Part shown: piece after piece, positions 49,020 to 57,914 of the stretch
How the letters are laid out: each line of letters opens with the position of its first letter
How positions within the stretch are numbered: the first letter of the stretch is position 1
NCBI RefSeq assembly: GCF_014269035.2
Contig: NZ_JABWRP020000009.1
Coordinates: 1 to 64,000, forward strand
Direction of reading: 5' to 3'
Length of the DNA: 64,000 nucleotides
Source: Pseudomonas vlassakiae
Lineage (GTDB): Bacteria; Pseudomonadota; Gammaproteobacteria; Pseudomonadales; Pseudomonadaceae
Notes under the pieces: model-generated
Database searches by the model: none
What the model was told of the DNA's origin: nothing
What the model saw: only the letters and a program-made list of their open reading frames with translations
Translations under genes and position numbers: made by a program

Positions 49020-49916
49020 TCAGTCTCCCTCGGCAACCCGCTCGCGAATCCACTGCACGAAGGCCTTCACCTTGGGCACTTCGGCAGCATGTTCGGCATG
49101 GGCGATGAAATGCCGGCCATTGCTCGCCACCGGGTGGTCCCAGGCCACTACCAGCTTGCCTTCGCTCAGTTCTTCAGCCACCAGATAGCGCGGAATCAGG
49201 GCAATGCCACAGCCGGCGATGGCCGCGCGGATGCACAGGTAGAACGTGTCGAAACGCGGCCCGTGGTAGCTGTTCTGGCTGTGCAAGCCCAACCCCAGGA
49301 ACCACTCGTGCCAAGCCTCCGGCCGGGACGCGCACTGCAACAGCCGGTGTGCGGTGAGCGCCTCGGCGCTGTCGAAACGGTGCCGGGCCAGCAGCTCGGG
49401 CGCACACACCGGCACCACTTCCTCGCTGAACAGTTCGATGCAGGTGGCCCCCGGCCAGGTGCCCTGGCCGAAGAAGAACGCAATATCGGCCTTGGCCTGC
49501 ACCAGGTCGAACGGCTCCAGTTCGTTGCGGATGTCCAGGTGGATGCGCGGGTGGCGGTCGCCGAAGCCCTTGAGCCTGGGCACCAGCCAGCGCGCGCCAA
49601 AGGTCGGCTGGGTAGCGATGCGCAGTACCTCGGTCTCGTCGCCGTAGCTGAGGATGTAGCGGCTGGAGATGTCGATCTGGTTGAGGATCTTGTTCACTTC
49701 GGCGAGGTACAGCGCGCCGGCCGGGGTCAGGTGCAAGCGCCGGCGAATACGCTGGAACAGCGAATGCGAGAGCATGTCCTCGAGTTGCGCAACCTGCTTG
49801 CTGACGGCGCTCTGGGTAAGGTGCAGCTCCTGTGCCGCACGGGTGAAGCTCAGGTGTCGGGCGGCAGCTTCGAAGCACTGCAGGGCGGTGGTCGAGGGCA
49901 TCAGGCGTTTGGACAT
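49020..49916 (-). CDS. LysR family transcriptional regulator (GcvA-like)
   Basis: A 298-aa LysR-type regulator. The N-terminal helix-turn-helix (ALQCFEAAARHLSFTRAAQELHLTQSAVSKQVAQLE, quoted in two parts) matches the GcvA subgroup, with effector domain after residue 90. Located between the transaminase and the GabP gene, it probably regulates one or both. Divergent from gabP over a 268-bp region. Confidence 0.9.
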   Translation of the reverse strand: MSKRLMPSTTALQCFEAAARHLSFTRAAQELHLTQSAVSKQVAQLEDMLSHSLFQRIRRRLHLTPAGALYLAEVNKILNQIDISSRYILSYGDETEVLRIATQPTFGARWLVPRLKGFGDRHPRIHLDIRNELEPFDLVQAKADIAFFFGQGTWPGATCIELFSEEVVPVCAPELLARHRFDSAEALTAHRLLQCASRPEAWHEWFLGLGLHSQNSYHGPRFDTFYLCIRAAIAGCGIALIPRYLVAEELSEGKLVVAWDHPVASNGRHFIAHAEHAAEVPKVKAFVQWIRERVAEGD

Positions 49917-50080
49917 GGCAGGCGCGTACCGAGCAAAAAAGGATGAAGTTCATTCCGTATTGGAATCATGTGCTTCGAAAAGGTCGTTTGTTGACCTCGT
50001 CTTATAGATTAATACTGACCTCGATCAACGATGACAACCGGTACAGCGAAGAGGAGGTAATTGCGCGACCGGCGACCTAC

Positions 50081-50088
50081 AACAACAA
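50081..50088 (+). promoter_or_regulatory. Hfq/Crc CA motif in the gabP leader
   Basis: AACAACAA fits the AAnAAnAA catabolite-activity motif, about 97 bp upstream of the gabP ATG. Functional only if the transcript starts upstream of it. Confidence 0.4.
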
Positions 50089-50184
50089 AAAAACAGCACA
50101 ACGACTACCCGAATTCTGCTCCAACTTTTTCAGCTGGCTGCGGCACTTCAGCTGCCTGCCGGCCGACCCATTCGAGGGTTCTCC

Positions 50185-51567
50185 ATGGCTTCGCTACACA
50201 ACAACAAACAGCGTTCCTTGCAGCACGGCCTGACCTCGCGTCAGGTGTCCATGATTTCCATCGCCGGCATCATCGGTGCCGGCCTGTTCATCGGTTCTTC
50301 CAACGCCATCGCCACGGCTGGTCCGGCCATTCTCATCTCCTACGCCATGACCGGCCTGCTGGTGCTGCTGGTCATGCGCATGCTGGGTGAAATGGCCATC
50401 GCCAACCCCAATAGCGGCTCGTTCTCCACTTATGCCTCCGAGGCCATCGGCCCATGGGCCGGTTTCACCATCGGCTGGCTGTACTGGTGGTTCTGGGTGC
50501 TGATCATCCCGGTCGAGGCCATCGCCGGCGCCGATATCCTGCATGCCTACTTCCCAGGCGTGCCGTCCTGGCTGTTCGCCTTCCTGATCATGCTCGTGCT
50601 GTCGGGCAGCAACCTGGTCAGCGTGAAGAACTTCGGCGCGTTCGAGTACTGGTTCGCGCTGGTCAAGGTGGTCGCCATCATCGCCTTCATCGCGGTCTGC
50701 AGCCTGGCCGTGTTCGGCTTCTGGCCGCTGGCCGAGGTGTCCGGCATCAGTCGCCTGTGGGCCAGCGGTGGGTTCATGCCCAACGGTTTCGGGACCGTGC
50801 TGGGTGGCGTGCTGATCACCATCTTCTCGTTCTTCGGCGCCGAGATCGTCACCATTGCTGCCGACGAAACCGCCAACCCGAAAGACAAGATCCGCCGTGC
50901 CACCAACCTGGTGGTGTACCGCATCGCAATCTTCTACCTGGCGTCGATTTTCCTGGTGGTGTCGCTGGTGGCCTGGAACGACCCTGGCCTGAAAGCGGTG
51001 GGCTCGTTCCAGCGCGTGCTGGAAGTGCTCAACGTGCCGGGCGCCAAGCTGCTGGTCGACCTGGTAGTGCTGGTGGCGGTGACCAGCTGCATGAACTCCG
51101 GCCTCTACACGGCTTCGCGGATGCTCTACTCGCTGGGTGCCCGCGGCCAGGCGCTGAGCATGACCAAGCGAATCTCCGGTGCTGGCGTGCCGACCGTGGC
51201 GGTGCTTCTCTCGACCCTGGCCGGCTTCGCCGGTTGCTTCGTCAACTATGTGCTGCCGGGCAAGGTCTTTGGCTTCCTGCTGTCCACCACCGGGGCCATC
51301 GCCTTGCTGGTGTACCTGGTGATTGCCGTGTCGCAGCTGCGCATGCGCGCCCGCGCCGAGCGGGAAGGGCGCTCGCTGGAGTTGAAGATGTGGCTGTTCC
51401 CGTGGCTGACCTGGCTGGTGATCGGCACCATCGTCATGGTCCTGGGCTACATGCTGTTCAGCGACGCCTACCGCTACGAGACACTGATGACCGTGGGCGT
51501 GACCTTGTTCATCCTCGTGGTGTCGCTGACCCAGAAGGGCGCCAAGGTGGTTGCCCAGCCGGCCTGA
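50185..51567 (+). CDS. gabP: GABA permease, amino-acid/polyamine/organocation family
   Basis: A 460-aa inner-membrane permease with twelve predicted helices. Motifs match GabP: QHGLTSRQVSMISIAGIIGAGLFIGSS near the N-terminus, and FFGAEIVTIAADETANPKDKIRRAT in the middle. Proton-coupled uptake of GABA is likely given the adjacent GabT-type transaminase. A/C-rich CA motifs for Hfq/Crc lie in the leader and at codons 6-8. A short hairpin follows the stop. Confidence 0.9.
   Translation: MASLHNNKQRSLQHGLTSRQVSMISIAGIIGAGLFIGSSNAIATAGPAILISYAMTGLLVLLVMRMLGEMAIANPNSGSFSTYASEAIGPWAGFTIGWLYWWFWVLIIPVEAIAGADILHAYFPGVPSWLFAFLIMLVLSGSNLVSVKNFGAFEYWFALVKVVAIIAFIAVCSLAVFGFWPLAEVSGISRLWASGGFMPNGFGTVLGGVLITIFSFFGAEIVTIAADETANPKDKIRRATNLVVYRIAIFYLASIFLVVSLVAWNDPGLKAVGSFQRVLEVLNVPGAKLLVDLVVLVAVTSCMNSGLYTASRMLYSLGARGQALSMTKRISGAGVPTVAVLLSTLAGFAGCFVNYVLPGKVFGFLLSTTGAIALLVYLVIAVSQLRMRARAEREGRSLELKMWLFPWLTWLVIGTIVMVLGYMLFSDAYRYETLMTVGVTLFILVVSLTQKGAKVVAQPA
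50200..50207 (+). promoter_or_regulatory. Hfq/Crc CA motif within the first gabP codons
   Basis: AACAACAA, 15 nt after the A of the ATG, fits AAnAAnAA exactly and lies in the position where Hfq with Crc blocks ribosome loading in Pseudomonas. Encodes Asn-Asn-Lys. Confidence 0.55.
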
Positions 51568-51582
51568 GCTTTGTGTTTAAAT

Positions 51583-51601
51583 GGGGGCGTTTCGCGCCCC
51601 C
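51583..51601 (+). terminator. Hairpin after gabP
   Basis: GGGGGCG and CGCCCCC form a 7-bp stem around a 5-nt loop, 16 bp after the gabP stop and 25 bp before the thioesterase ATG. No U-run follows, so it is at best an attenuating structure. Confidence 0.4.
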
Positions 51602-51625
51602 AATTCCAACAAGCACAGGCTGCGC

Positions 51626-52126
51626 ATGAACGAATATCCCCTTTCCCTCCAAGCCCTCGCTGCCCCCGAAGGCACCTGCTTCGGTTGCGGTTGTTCCCAC
51701 CCCTCCGGCCTGCACCTGCAGAGCCACTGGGATGCCGACGGTATTCACCTGCTGTGCCGGCACTCACCCGACAGCACCTACATCGGCTGGCCCGGCCTGG
51801 TCTATGGCGGCCTGCTGGCGATGCTGGTCGACTGCCATTCGAACTGGACCGCCATGGCCTACCACTACCGCGCCGAAGGCCGCGAAGCGGGCAGCCTGCC
51901 GCGCATCGATTGTGTCACCGGCAGCCTCGGGCTCAATTACCTCAAGCCCACGCCGATGGGCGTAGAGCTACTGCTCAAGGCGCGTGTGGAAGGTGAAGTC
52001 GGGCGCAAGACCCGGGTCGTCTGCGAGGTCTGGGCAGGCGATGTGTTGACGGTCAGCGCCGACTCGGTGTTCGTGCGGGTGGACACCGAAAAACTCAAGC
52101 TCAAGGCGCATGGTCAGGCCAGCTGA
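51626..52126 (+). CDS. PaaI/hotdog-fold thioesterase
   Basis: A 166-aa hotdog-fold protein. Start at 51626 (MNEYPLSLQALAAPEGTC). It has a CFGCG cysteine motif near residue 19 and the family core YIGWPGLVYGGLLAMLVDCHSNWTAMAY. LNYLKPTPMGVELLLKARVEG follows. Probably hydrolyses an acyl-CoA; the acyl group is unknown. The preceding hairpin separates it from gabP. Confidence 0.85.
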   Translation: MNEYPLSLQALAAPEGTCFGCGCSHPSGLHLQSHWDADGIHLLCRHSPDSTYIGWPGLVYGGLLAMLVDCHSNWTAMAYHYRAEGREAGSLPRIDCVTGSLGLNYLKPTPMGVELLLKARVEGEVGRKTRVVCEVWAGDVLTVSADSVFVRVDTEKLKLKAHGQAS

Positions 52127-52200
52127 TCAACGCTCGGTGATGGCCAGCGAGCCGGGATGTCTCTAGAGTGACAGCTTCCCATCCAAGCCCAAGGTTGACC

Positions 52201-52896
52201 ATGATTGATCTGAGCGCTTTCCCCATCACCCACAAATGGCCTGCGAAGCATCCTGAGCGCCTGCAACTGTACTCGCTGCCCACGCCCAACGGCGTCAAGG
52301 TGTCGATCATGCTGGAGGAGATCGGCCTGGCCTACGAGCCGCACAAGGTCAGCTTCGACAACGATGACCAGCTGAGCCCCGAGTTCATTTCGCTCAGTGC
52401 CAACAACAAGATCCCGGCGATCCTCGACCCCAATGGCCCAGGCGGCCAGCCGTTGCCGCTGTTCGAGTCGGGGGCGATCCTGCAGTACCTGGCAGAAAAG
52501 AGCGGCAAGTTGCTGAGCCAGGATCCGGCCCAGCGCTACCAGACCCTGCAGTGGCTGATGTTCCAGATGGGCGGCATCGGGCCGATGTTCGGCCAGGTCG
52601 GCTTCTTCCATTTCTTTGCCGGCAAGGAATACGAAGACAAGCGCCCGCGTGACCGTTACGTCAACGAATCGAAGCGCCTGCTGGGTGTGTTGGACCGCCA
52701 CTTGAAAGGGCGTGAGTGGATGGTCGATGAATACAGCATCGCCGACATTGCCATCTTCCCTTGGGTGCGCAACCTGGTGGAACGCTATAACGCCCGCGAG
52801 CTGGTGGGCTTCGATGAATTCAAGGACGTGCAGCGGGTGCTGGCGAAGTTCCTCGAGCGGCCTGCGGTGCAGCGTGGCCTGAAAATTCCCGGCTGA
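52201..52896 (+). CDS. Glutathione S-transferase, Nu-class/YfcG-YghU-like
   Basis: A 231-aa GST. The N-terminal thioredoxin domain has YSLPTPNGVKVSIMLEEIGL and NNKIPAI, with the GSH-binding ESGAILQYLAE. The all-helical C-terminal domain contains MVDEYSIADIAIFPWVRN. The T-P-N-G motif in place of Ser/Cys is typical of Nu-class enzymes, which act as disulfide reductases. The start at 52201 excludes an upstream extension. The stop abuts the stop of the convergent phosphate transporter gene. Confidence 0.87.
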   Translation: MIDLSAFPITHKWPAKHPERLQLYSLPTPNGVKVSIMLEEIGLAYEPHKVSFDNDDQLSPEFISLSANNKIPAILDPNGPGGQPLPLFESGAILQYLAEKSGKLLSQDPAQRYQTLQWLMFQMGGIGPMFGQVGFFHFFAGKEYEDKRPRDRYVNESKRLLGVLDRHLKGREWMVDEYSIADIAIFPWVRNLVERYNARELVGFDEFKDVQRVLAKFLERPAVQRGLKIPG

Positions 52897-54513
52897 TCAA
52901 AAAACCTGGCTCAGCAGCCAGTACAGGCTGCCGGCCAACAGCATTGCCGCCGGCAGGGTCAGCACCCAGGCCATCAGCAGGTTGATCAGCGTGCGCTGCT
53001 GAATCCCCGAGCCGTTGGCGACCATGGTCCCGGCCACCCCCGAACTCAGCACGTGGGTGGTCGACACCGGCAGCCCGAACATGTCCGCCGCACCGATGGT
53101 GCACATTGCGACCACTTCGGCCGAAGCCCCCTGGGCATAGCTCAGGTGAGTCTTGCCGATCTTCTCGCCCACCGTCACCACGATACGTCTCCAGCCGACC
53201 ATGGTCCCCAAGCCCAGGGCGATGGCCACCGCCACCTTGACCCACAGCGGGATGTAGCGGGTTGCGTCGTCCAGTTGCGTCTTGAACGCCAGCACCTGGC
53301 TGCGGGTGTCGGCGTCAAATGCCACCAGCTGTTTCTTTTCGATCAGGCGGATGGTTTCGCTGGCCAGGTACATGTCGTTGCGCACGTTGGCCATGGCTTC
53401 GGCTGGCACGCGCTTCAGTGAACCGTAGCCTTTGACCTGGTCACCGATCTGGCCGGTGAGCGCGGCCAGTGCCGGTACCAGTTGGGGGGTGGCCTTCGGT
53501 TCGGCGATGAAGGCGGTCAATGCCTGGCGCGGGTCGCCGGAGGCCGGCGTGGGCGCGGTGTCGACCAGCACCTGGCGGGTGACTTCGGCAACGGCAGAGA
53601 ACTGCAGGGCCTGCTCGCTGGGCATGGTCTTGTTCAGGGCATAAGCCATCGGCAGGGTGCCGACCAGAATCAGCATGATCAGGCCCATGCCCTTCTGCCC
53701 GTCGTTGGAGCCATGGGCGAACGACACGCCGGTGCACGTCAGGATCAGCACCCCGCGGATCCACCACGGTGGCGGCGTGCGGCCTTCCGGCGCCTGGTAC
53801 AACGCCTTGCGCTTGACCAGCGCGCGCAGCGCCAGCAGCAGCACGGCAGCACAGGCAAAGCCGATCAGCGGCGAGAACAGCAGGGCATAGCCGACCTTGC
53901 TGGCCTGCGCCCAGTCGACCCCGCTGGTGCCGTCACGCCCATGCATCAGCGCGTTGGCCACGCCGACGCCGATGATCGAGCCGATCAGTGTGTGCGAAGA
54001 GGACGCCGGCAGCCCCAGCCACCAGGTGCCGAGGTTCCAGATGATCGCCGCCAGCAGCAAGGCAAAGACCATGGCGAAGCCAGCCGAAGAACCAACCTGT
54101 AGAATCAGCTCTGCCGGCAACAGGGCGATGATGCCGAACGCCACCGCGCCACTGGAAAGCAACACGCCGAGAAAGTTGCACAAGCCGGACCAGACCACCG
54201 CCACCGGTGCCGGCAGTGAGTGGGTGTAGATCACCGTGGCCACCGCGTTGGCGGTGTCATGGAAACCGTTGACGAATTCGAAGCCCAGGGCAATCAGCAG
54301 CGCCAGGCCGAGCAGCAGGAACGGCGTGACGGTAGTGATCGCCGTACCACTGGCAGTCACGTCCTGCTTGAGGCTCCAGGCGGTATAGGCGATGCCGGCC
54401 AGCAGCAAGCCGAAGAACAGTACGAGGGTGGCGCGCCCGGGTTTATGGGAAAGTTGCGGGCGGGAGTCGCGGTGGGCCAGTGGCGGCTGGCTGGCCAGGG
54501 ACGGGGTTGCCAT
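52897..54513 (-). CDS. Inorganic phosphate transporter, PiT family
   Basis: A 538-aa PHO4/PiT permease with ten or more helices. The duplicated signature is visible as ALGFEFVNGFHDTANAVATVIYT near residue 70 and GVSFAHGSNDGQKGMGLIML near residue 285. The second repeat half contains ISTTH-like VSTTHVLSSGVAGTMVANG. It imports phosphate complexed with divalent metal, driven by protons. A soluble insert sits between the halves. Start at 54513 (MATPSLASQPP) follows a GGGGGC stretch. Confidence 0.92.
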   Translation of the reverse strand: MATPSLASQPPLAHRDSRPQLSHKPGRATLVLFFGLLLAGIAYTAWSLKQDVTASGTAITTVTPFLLLGLALLIALGFEFVNGFHDTANAVATVIYTHSLPAPVAVVWSGLCNFLGVLLSSGAVAFGIIALLPAELILQVGSSAGFAMVFALLLAAIIWNLGTWWLGLPASSSHTLIGSIIGVGVANALMHGRDGTSGVDWAQASKVGYALLFSPLIGFACAAVLLLALRALVKRKALYQAPEGRTPPPWWIRGVLILTCTGVSFAHGSNDGQKGMGLIMLILVGTLPMAYALNKTMPSEQALQFSAVAEVTRQVLVDTAPTPASGDPRQALTAFIAEPKATPQLVPALAALTGQIGDQVKGYGSLKRVPAEAMANVRNDMYLASETIRLIEKKQLVAFDADTRSQVLAFKTQLDDATRYIPLWVKVAVAIALGLGTMVGWRRIVVTVGEKIGKTHLSYAQGASAEVVAMCTIGAADMFGLPVSTTHVLSSGVAGTMVANGSGIQQRTLINLLMAWVLTLPAAMLLAGSLYWLLSQVF

Positions 54514-54634
54514 GGGGGCTCCGATTGGCGTCGGCGAGGGTGGCTCTGAGCATAGAAACAATTCCCCGGCTGGGCGTGACCTCGGTCAATGAATTACCTA
54601 GGCTCAAGACAGACGGTCATGGCAGGAGACCCCT

Positions 54635-55111
54635 ATGATTCGCTGCAAGCGCGTCTACGGCGCGCCAGACAAGCAAGATGGCCAGCGCGTGCTGATCGCC
54701 GCGAGCGATGCCTGGCGCACGTTTGCCCGCGACCTTACGCGTCGGGCGATGTTGCCGTACTACCGCGAGTTCGACCTGTTGTGGATCGAACAAGCGTTCG
54801 ATGAAGCCTGGGGCTGGCGCGAACAGTGGCTGGTGGTGGAAGGCGAGACCGTGCTGGGTTTCTGCAGCCTCAGCCAGGACCGCCAGGCGTTGTTCATTCG
54901 TGAGTTGCACCTGCTGCCGGAACAGCGTGGGCGTGGGGTCGGCAGCTGGGTACTGGAAACGCTGATCGACTGGGCGGTGCAGCGGCGGCTGCCGTTATTG
55001 CGGTTGATGGTGTTCAAGAGCAACCCGGCGCGGCAGCTTTACCTGCGCCACGGGTTCGTCGAGATGGGGGAGGATGACTGCTTTGTGAGAATGCAGCGAG
55101 TAATCGGTTGA
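54635..55111 (+). CDS. GNAT family N-acetyltransferase
   Basis: A 158-aa acetyltransferase. Motif A FIRELHLLPEQRGRGVGSWVLETLI near residue 90 binds acetyl-CoA, and the C-terminal segment QLYLRHGFVEMGEDDCFVRM is typical. Acceptor unknown. CAGGAG lies 8 nt before the ATG. Confidence 0.88.
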   Translation: MIRCKRVYGAPDKQDGQRVLIAASDAWRTFARDLTRRAMLPYYREFDLLWIEQAFDEAWGWREQWLVVEGETVLGFCSLSQDRQALFIRELHLLPEQRGRGVGSWVLETLIDWAVQRRLPLLRLMVFKSNPARQLYLRHGFVEMGEDDCFVRMQRVIG

Positions 55112-55217
55112 CCTGTGCCGGCCTCATCGCGGGTAAACCCGCTCCTACAGGGACCTCACAACATTCAGGCCTGTGGTGACCCTGCAGGAGCGGGTTTACC
55201 CGCGATGAGGCCTGTGA
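55112..55217. repeat. Inverted REP pair at the end of the alginate-like operon
   Basis: Facing cores ATCGCGGGTAAACCCGC and GCGGGTTTACCCGCGAT, with extended matching flanks (CCTGTGCCGGCCTCATCGC / GCGATGAGGCCTG), lie between the GNAT gene and the convergent algG-like gene. It would form a stable hairpin at both transcript ends. Confidence 0.88.
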
Positions 55218-55236
55218 AGTCACCCCAAGTGCCGGA

Positions 55237-56691
55237 TCATTGCTGCCTCACCCGCACCGTCTCACCTTGGCGAACCGTGGCCTCGAGCAACTGTCCCTGC
55301 AACGGCAACAAATCCCCGATCAACAGGTTCTGCAGCAACGGCTTGCCCTCGAAGCGGTTGCCTCCGAGCACCACATCGCGCATTCCCTCCACCCGCACCA
55401 GCGCCTTGCCGACCCGGCCCAGGCGATTGCCGCTGAGCAGCAAGGGCCCGGCCAGTGGCGTGGCATTGCGCAGGCTGATGGCATATTCCGCGGTATTGCC
55501 GATGCGGTTGTCGAGCAGCGCCACCGCGGCGACCTCGCTGGCATCCACCGCGCTGCCCTGGCTGCTGGCCAGCAGGTTGTCGTCGATCACCAGCGGCGCC
55601 GCCACGGTGGGTGCCAGGTTTCGCAGCTGGATGGCATTGCCCCGGCTGTCGCCGATGCGGTTGCCGGCCAGCAGCACTGCGCCTTGTTGCTCGCTGACTT
55701 CGATGGCGGCCTTGGTCGCGCCGAGGATCAGGTTGCCTTCGACCAGGGCGCGGGTCTGGCCACGCAGGCGCACGCCACTGTTGTTGTCGATGCCCCGCAG
55801 CTGGTTGCCCTGCAGCCTGACCTGGCTGTTCTGCACGTCGATGGCGTACTGCTGCGACTGCCCGAACTGGCTGCCGGTGATGGTCGCCTGGCTGTGTTGC
55901 AGCTCCACCGCGCTGGACATCTCGCTGAACTGGCTGTCGCGGATGAGCAGCGTGGCCGGGCGCGTGCTGGCCGCCTGTTGGGTGCTCAAGGCCGTGGTCA
56001 GGCCACGGGAAAGATTGGCGTTGTAGCCCAGGCGCTTGAGCGTCGAGCCGATCACCTGGGTGTGGCTACCGGCCCAGGCCACCACGAAGGGCCGCCAGGC
56101 CCTGTCGGTGCTGCCCGGCTTGTCGCCGGCCATGCTCTCCAGGCTGGACTGGTTGAGCCCGAGCCAGCCCTGGTTGATCAGCGCCGTGCCGGAGAAACTC
56201 GAGAGGTACAGGCTGGTGCCTTCGAGCACCAGCCCCGCATCGCTGGCGATCATCAGCGGGTAGCTGAGCAGATAGCCGTCCTTGTAGCGCTTGAGGATGC
56301 GTGGATCGTTCAGGGCGTCGTGCAACTGCGCCAGGGTGATGCTGCCACCGCGCAGCATCACCACTTGCGGGTGGTGCGCCTGGTAACCGGCGATGGCGCG
56401 GAACAGGCCATTGTTGACGAATGGCTCGAACGGCCAGCTGCCCGCCTGGGACGAGAACATTGGCTGCAGGCTGACGCTGGCGCGCCCGGCCGGGCGTGGC
56501 CGCTCGGCCTGCTGGAAGGCCACGGCCTGGCGCACCTGCTGGCGCAGCTGTTCGGCCTTGAGCTGGCGTTGCTCACCGGGCAGGGTATCCACGGTCTGGT
56601 TGACCGGCAGCGCTTGGCTGGCGGCGTGGGCAGCGCCGGCCAGGCACAAGGCGGCCAGGCAGGTGAAGGTAAAGCGGGCGAGGGCGGCCAT
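55237..56691 (-). CDS. algG: AlgG-like right-handed beta-helix protein lacking the epimerase catalytic motif
   Basis: A 484-aa exported beta-helix homologue of mannuronan C5-epimerase AlgG (usually about 520-540 aa). Signal peptide ends near AHAA. Homology to AlgG is clear in PQVVMLRGGSITLAQLHDAL, RPFVVAWAGSHT and LGYNAN (221-226). The catalytic DPHDRS of AlgG is replaced by DVQNSQ (residues 285-290), losing the His and second Asp. The KKHG histidine region is also replaced (NNSG). It is probably a non-catalytic, polymer-binding scaffold. ATG lies 3 bp after algL; last gene before a REP pair. Confidence 0.82.
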   Translation of the reverse strand: MAALARFTFTCLAALCLAGAAHAASQALPVNQTVDTLPGEQRQLKAEQLRQQVRQAVAFQQAERPRPAGRASVSLQPMFSSQAGSWPFEPFVNNGLFRAIAGYQAHHPQVVMLRGGSITLAQLHDALNDPRILKRYKDGYLLSYPLMIASDAGLVLEGTSLYLSSFSGTALINQGWLGLNQSSLESMAGDKPGSTDRAWRPFVVAWAGSHTQVIGSTLKRLGYNANLSRGLTTALSTQQAASTRPATLLIRDSQFSEMSSAVELQHSQATITGSQFGQSQQYAIDVQNSQVRLQGNQLRGIDNNSGVRLRGQTRALVEGNLILGATKAAIEVSEQQGAVLLAGNRIGDSRGNAIQLRNLAPTVAAPLVIDDNLLASSQGSAVDASEVAAVALLDNRIGNTAEYAISLRNATPLAGPLLLSGNRLGRVGKALVRVEGMRDVVLGGNRFEGKPLLQNLLIGDLLPLQGQLLEATVRQGETVRVRQQ

Positions 56692-56694
56692 GGG

Positions 56695-57813
56695 TCAGCT
56701 CCTTGATCCGGGCAGAGGGGGGTAGAACGGTTTGATCGGGCCACCGAGCTGGCTGTAGTTGTCCACCTCGCCATCTTCGTTGTCGTACAGCTGGCGTGCC
56801 AGGGCATGGCCGGGGTTGCGCTGCAGGAACGGGATCAGCCAGGCCAGCTTGTAGGGCGCGACATCCACCTGGGATTTGCCTGCGAGTTCGGGCAGGCCAT
56901 CAGGGGCGAGCACGCTGCGCGCGGCGAAGTTGGCCAGCAGGTCGAGGGTCTGCTGATCGTCGGCGCTCCATGGCAAACCGTTGGCGCGAGCCGATTCGGC
57001 CAGCAGCACCAAGGGGACCAGCGCGTACTGGCTGTAAGTGGCGGCCAGTTTGCCGCGCTCCACTTCCAGCGGCAGATAGGCGTAGCTGGCGTCAGCGGAG
57101 CGCACGGCCTGGGCCAGGCCGCGGCGCAGGTTGCCGTCGGCCCACTGGATGAAGTCGTCGCGCCCCACCAGCATGCCGGTGGCGGCCACCGCCCAGGCCG
57201 CCCAGTAGTCGTGATTGTTGAACTTGATCCGGGTAGCGCTGCGCCGGGGGTCGTACTCGGCGATCACTTGCTCGGCCAGGCGGCTGAACCAGCTGCGCTG
57301 TGCCGGGCTCAGTTGCAGCTTGCCGTCGGCTGCGGACTGGGTCAGCAGCACGGCGCCGGCCATGGCGGCCAGCGCCCACTTGCGGGCCGCCATGCCGGTA
57401 CCGCTGGCATCGGGGTTGAGCAGGGCACCGGCTGCCGCCCATGCCTGCAACCATTGGTCCTGGCAGGCCAGGGCCATGTTGGCGTCCTGCGGCTTCTTCG
57501 CCCGCTGAAAGCGTTTGCTGGCATAGATCAGGCCACCGACGAACTGCTTGACCTGCTTGGCGATCTGCTCGCTGTCGGCGTCGGGGCTGCTGCGCAGGGT
57601 CGACTTGCTGGCGTCGCGCTGGTCGTACTTGCTTTCCAGGTGCAGGCTGCCAGTGTAGGGCGCTGGCGGCTGCTGGCTGCAGGCCAGGGTGCGGTAGTCG
57701 GCGATCATGGCTGACTGTGGCGTGCTGTGGGCGGGCCAGATGGACTGGGCCGCCTGAGATTGGGGGCTCAGTAGGCACAGCGTGAGCAGGATTGGGGCCG
57801 CTTTGCGGCCCAT
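56695..57813 (-). CDS. algL: Alginate lyase family protein (PL5, AlgL-like)
   Basis: A 372-aa periplasmic polysaccharide lyase of family PL5. Signal peptide ends near SQAA. Catalytic residues equivalent to AlgL are kept: Lys62 in SKYDQRD, His201 in FNNHDYW, Arg253 and Tyr260 in VERGKLAATY. It would cleave or edit mannuronate-type polymer left in the periplasm. The ATG at 57813 lies inside a REP hairpin and has no close ribosome-binding site, which is unusual. It follows algX after 101 bp and precedes algG by 3 bp. Confidence 0.85.
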   Translation of the reverse strand: MGRKAAPILLTLCLLSPQSQAAQSIWPAHSTPQSAMIADYRTLACSQQPPAPYTGSLHLESKYDQRDASKSTLRSSPDADSEQIAKQVKQFVGGLIYASKRFQRAKKPQDANMALACQDQWLQAWAAAGALLNPDASGTGMAARKWALAAMAGAVLLTQSAADGKLQLSPAQRSWFSRLAEQVIAEYDPRRSATRIKFNNHDYWAAWAVAATGMLVGRDDFIQWADGNLRRGLAQAVRSADASYAYLPLEVERGKLAATYSQYALVPLVLLAESARANGLPWSADDQQTLDLLANFAARSVLAPDGLPELAGKSQVDVAPYKLAWLIPFLQRNPGHALARQLYDNEDGEVDNYSQLGGPIKPFYPPLPGSRS

Positions 57814-57889
57814 CGCGGGCAAGCCCGCTCCCACACCGATTCGTGTGGCTGACGCGGTCGGGGTAGGAGCGGGCTTGCCCGCGATGGGC
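57808..57889. repeat. Inverted REP pair between algX and algL, overlapping the algL start
   Basis: Cores ATCGCGGGCAAGCCCGC (57812-57828) and GCGGGCTTGCCCGCGAT face each other. The algL ATG falls in the outer arm of the hairpin. This is the only REP within a co-directional operon in the window. Confidence 0.85.
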
Positions 57890-57914
57890 TGCAGAGCAGC
57901 CCCATCAATGGAGG

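Noticed and set aside
51583..51601. Hairpin between gabP and the thioesterase as a riboswitch
   Set aside because: Only a short 7-bp stem with no conserved aptamer-like structure.
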